Of a DNA stretch of 6,187 bases, positions 5,833 through 6,187 are shown piece by piece (within the stretch, counting starts at the first letter, position 1; every line of letters begins with the position of its first letter). The DNA is from Coriobacteriales bacterium (GTDB lineage: Bacteria > Actinomycetota > Coriobacteriia > Coriobacteriales > UBA8131), in contig JAITUO010000160.1 in assembly GCA_031286245.1 (NCBI GenBank), positions 1-6,187 on the forward strand, in the 5' to 3' direction. Made by a program: the position numbers and the translations under genes. The notes under the pieces were generated by a model. It searched no databases, was not told the origin of the DNA, and saw only the letters and a program-made list of their open reading frames with translations.

Positions 5833-5859
5833 AAAGGTATAACCAAAGGTAGAACCTTT
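5833..5859. promoter_or_regulatory. Tandem 12-bp palindromic repeat (operator-like)
   Basis: AAAGGTATAACC (5833-5844) is followed immediately by AAAGGTAGAACC (5845-5856), 11 of 12 identical, then TTT. Each unit has a GGT-N3-ACC dyad, and the second is a perfect AAAGGT-N3-ACCTTT palindrome. Two dyads with centres 12 bp apart place both on nearly the same face of the helix, as expected for cooperative binding of a dimeric regulator. It lies about 460-480 bp upstream of the reductase start. Regulator unknown. Confidence 0.5.
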
Positions 5860-5879
5860 ATCTCAGATTTGAGAAAAGC
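5856..5879. repeat. Short inverted repeat next to the tandem operator-like repeat
   Basis: CTTT-A-TCTCA (5856-5865) pairs with TGAGA-AAAG (5870-5878) around a GATT loop, with one bulged base. It starts where the tandem repeat ends. The stem is weak and AT-rich, so it is more plausible as a binding site than as a terminator. Confidence 0.3.
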
Positions 5880-6124
5880 AATCCTTCGCTTTCTGGTTCG
5901 TATCCACCCACTCCACGCTAAACTGGAGAGTGTCTGACTGGGTGATACAAAACACGCATACTAGTATACAACAATCAAACTTCGATTACATAGCAAATAT
6001 GTACACCTATTATCTCTTGCTAGTCTCTCGCTACCTTAGATTCGATATCCAGTATTTCGAAATAAATGATTATGGGAAAACCGTAATATCACTTTTCCAC
6101 AAACCTTGACAATTCTTGCTGGCA

Positions 6125-6187
6125 TTAATGTAAACGGTCAGCGATCAGCAGCCAAGCACGGTCAACGTCACGTCGCCGGAATCCATG
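6125..6187 (-). CDS. Possible 3' end of an unidentified gene (cut by the right edge)
   Basis: Reading in from the right edge, a minus-strand frame is open for 20 codons and stops with TAA at 6127-6125. It encodes a charged, helix-like tail with RDVDRAWLLIADRL. The base composition rises to clearly more G+C exactly over this stretch after an AT-rich spacer, which suits a coding boundary. Twenty residues are too few to name a family. The alternative is upstream DNA of a plus-strand gene beginning near the terminal ATG (6185-6187), since a TTGACA lies at 6107-6112. Confidence 0.3.
   Translation of the reverse strand, partial: HGFRRRDVDRAWLLIADRLH

Larger units (their letters stand above)
5377..6124. 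other. Long region without a convincing gene, upstream of the reductase
   Basis: About 750 bp. The frames of up to 99 codons here overlap one another on opposite strands, lack good ribosome binding sites, and show no domain I recognise. On the minus strand two short frames lie in series (5727-5563 and 5557-5447), followed by two micro-frames. What can be supported is structural: two hairpins close to the reductase (5461-5501), a tandem palindromic repeat (5833-5859), an adjacent hairpin (5856-5879), a hairpin near 5911-5928, and a 10-bp palindrome ATACTAGTAT (5958-5967). The part beyond about 5940 is AT-rich. I found no strong promoter for the reductase. CATAAT at 5605-5600 (minus) with TCTTCA 17 bp upstream is the best weak candidate in the near half. 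Confidence 0.55.

Noticed and set aside
6107..6134. TTGACA with TGTAAA 16 bp downstream (plus), and TTGTCA with TATTAC 18 bp downstream (minus), near the right edge
   Set aside because: Both -10 boxes match only four of six positions, the two overlap, and neither has a confirmed gene at a sensible distance in the window.
1..6187. CRISPR array, tRNA, rRNA, insertion sequence or transposase
   Set aside because: No regularly spaced repeats beyond the short tandem units described, no cloverleaf or rRNA-like sequence recognised, and no transposase-like frame.

Overview
The window reads as a piece of chromosome from an anaerobe, most likely Gram-positive. The evidence is strong GGAGG-type ribosome binding sites, a twin-arginine (Tat) signal that ends in a lipobox, and a flavinylated extracytoplasmic reductase of the kind that is expanded in Eggerthellaceae (Coriobacteriia) and in respiratory Clostridia such as Desulfitobacterium. 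Base composition looks close to half G+C in the genes and lower between them. No rRNA, tRNA or species-diagnostic gene is present, so the lineage is a suggestion only.

Layout. Left, minus strand: a FIST-domain protein (417-1580), followed after 18 bp by the start of an aldehyde dehydrogenase that leaves the window (1-398). These look like one operon. A 518-bp intergenic region (1581-2098) separates it from a divergently transcribed plus-strand ApbE flavin transferase gene (2099-3172). This region is rich in structure. It has a perfect TATAAT on each side, a palindrome about 70 bp upstream of each predicted start, and in the middle two 42-bp inverted copies of one motif. ApbE and the large minus-strand reductase (3334-5376) converge on a 17-bp perfect hairpin (3211-3251), next to a 17-bp tandem repeat. 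From 5377 to 6124 there is no convincing gene. This stretch holds hairpins in the reductase leader and a tandem palindromic repeat. The last 63 bases may be the 3' end of another minus-strand gene.

How the genes fit together. The reductase has a Tat lipoprotein signal, a FAD_binding_2 domain and a C-terminal FMN_bind domain with the threonine motif to which ApbE attaches FMN covalently. The ApbE here has no export signal, so it would flavinylate the reductase in the cytoplasm before Tat export of the folded protein. The positions that bind and protonate fumarate in fumarate reductases appear to be replaced, so the electron acceptor is probably something else and cannot be named from sequence. 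The electron donor to the reductase is not in the window. The FIST protein is probably a soluble small-ligand-binding protein, and its pairing with an aldehyde dehydrogenase hints at sensing or handling of the pathway's metabolite.

The most interesting points are the altered reductase active site, the cytosolic ApbE/Tat pairing, and the symmetrical intergenic regulatory region with its long inverted repeat.
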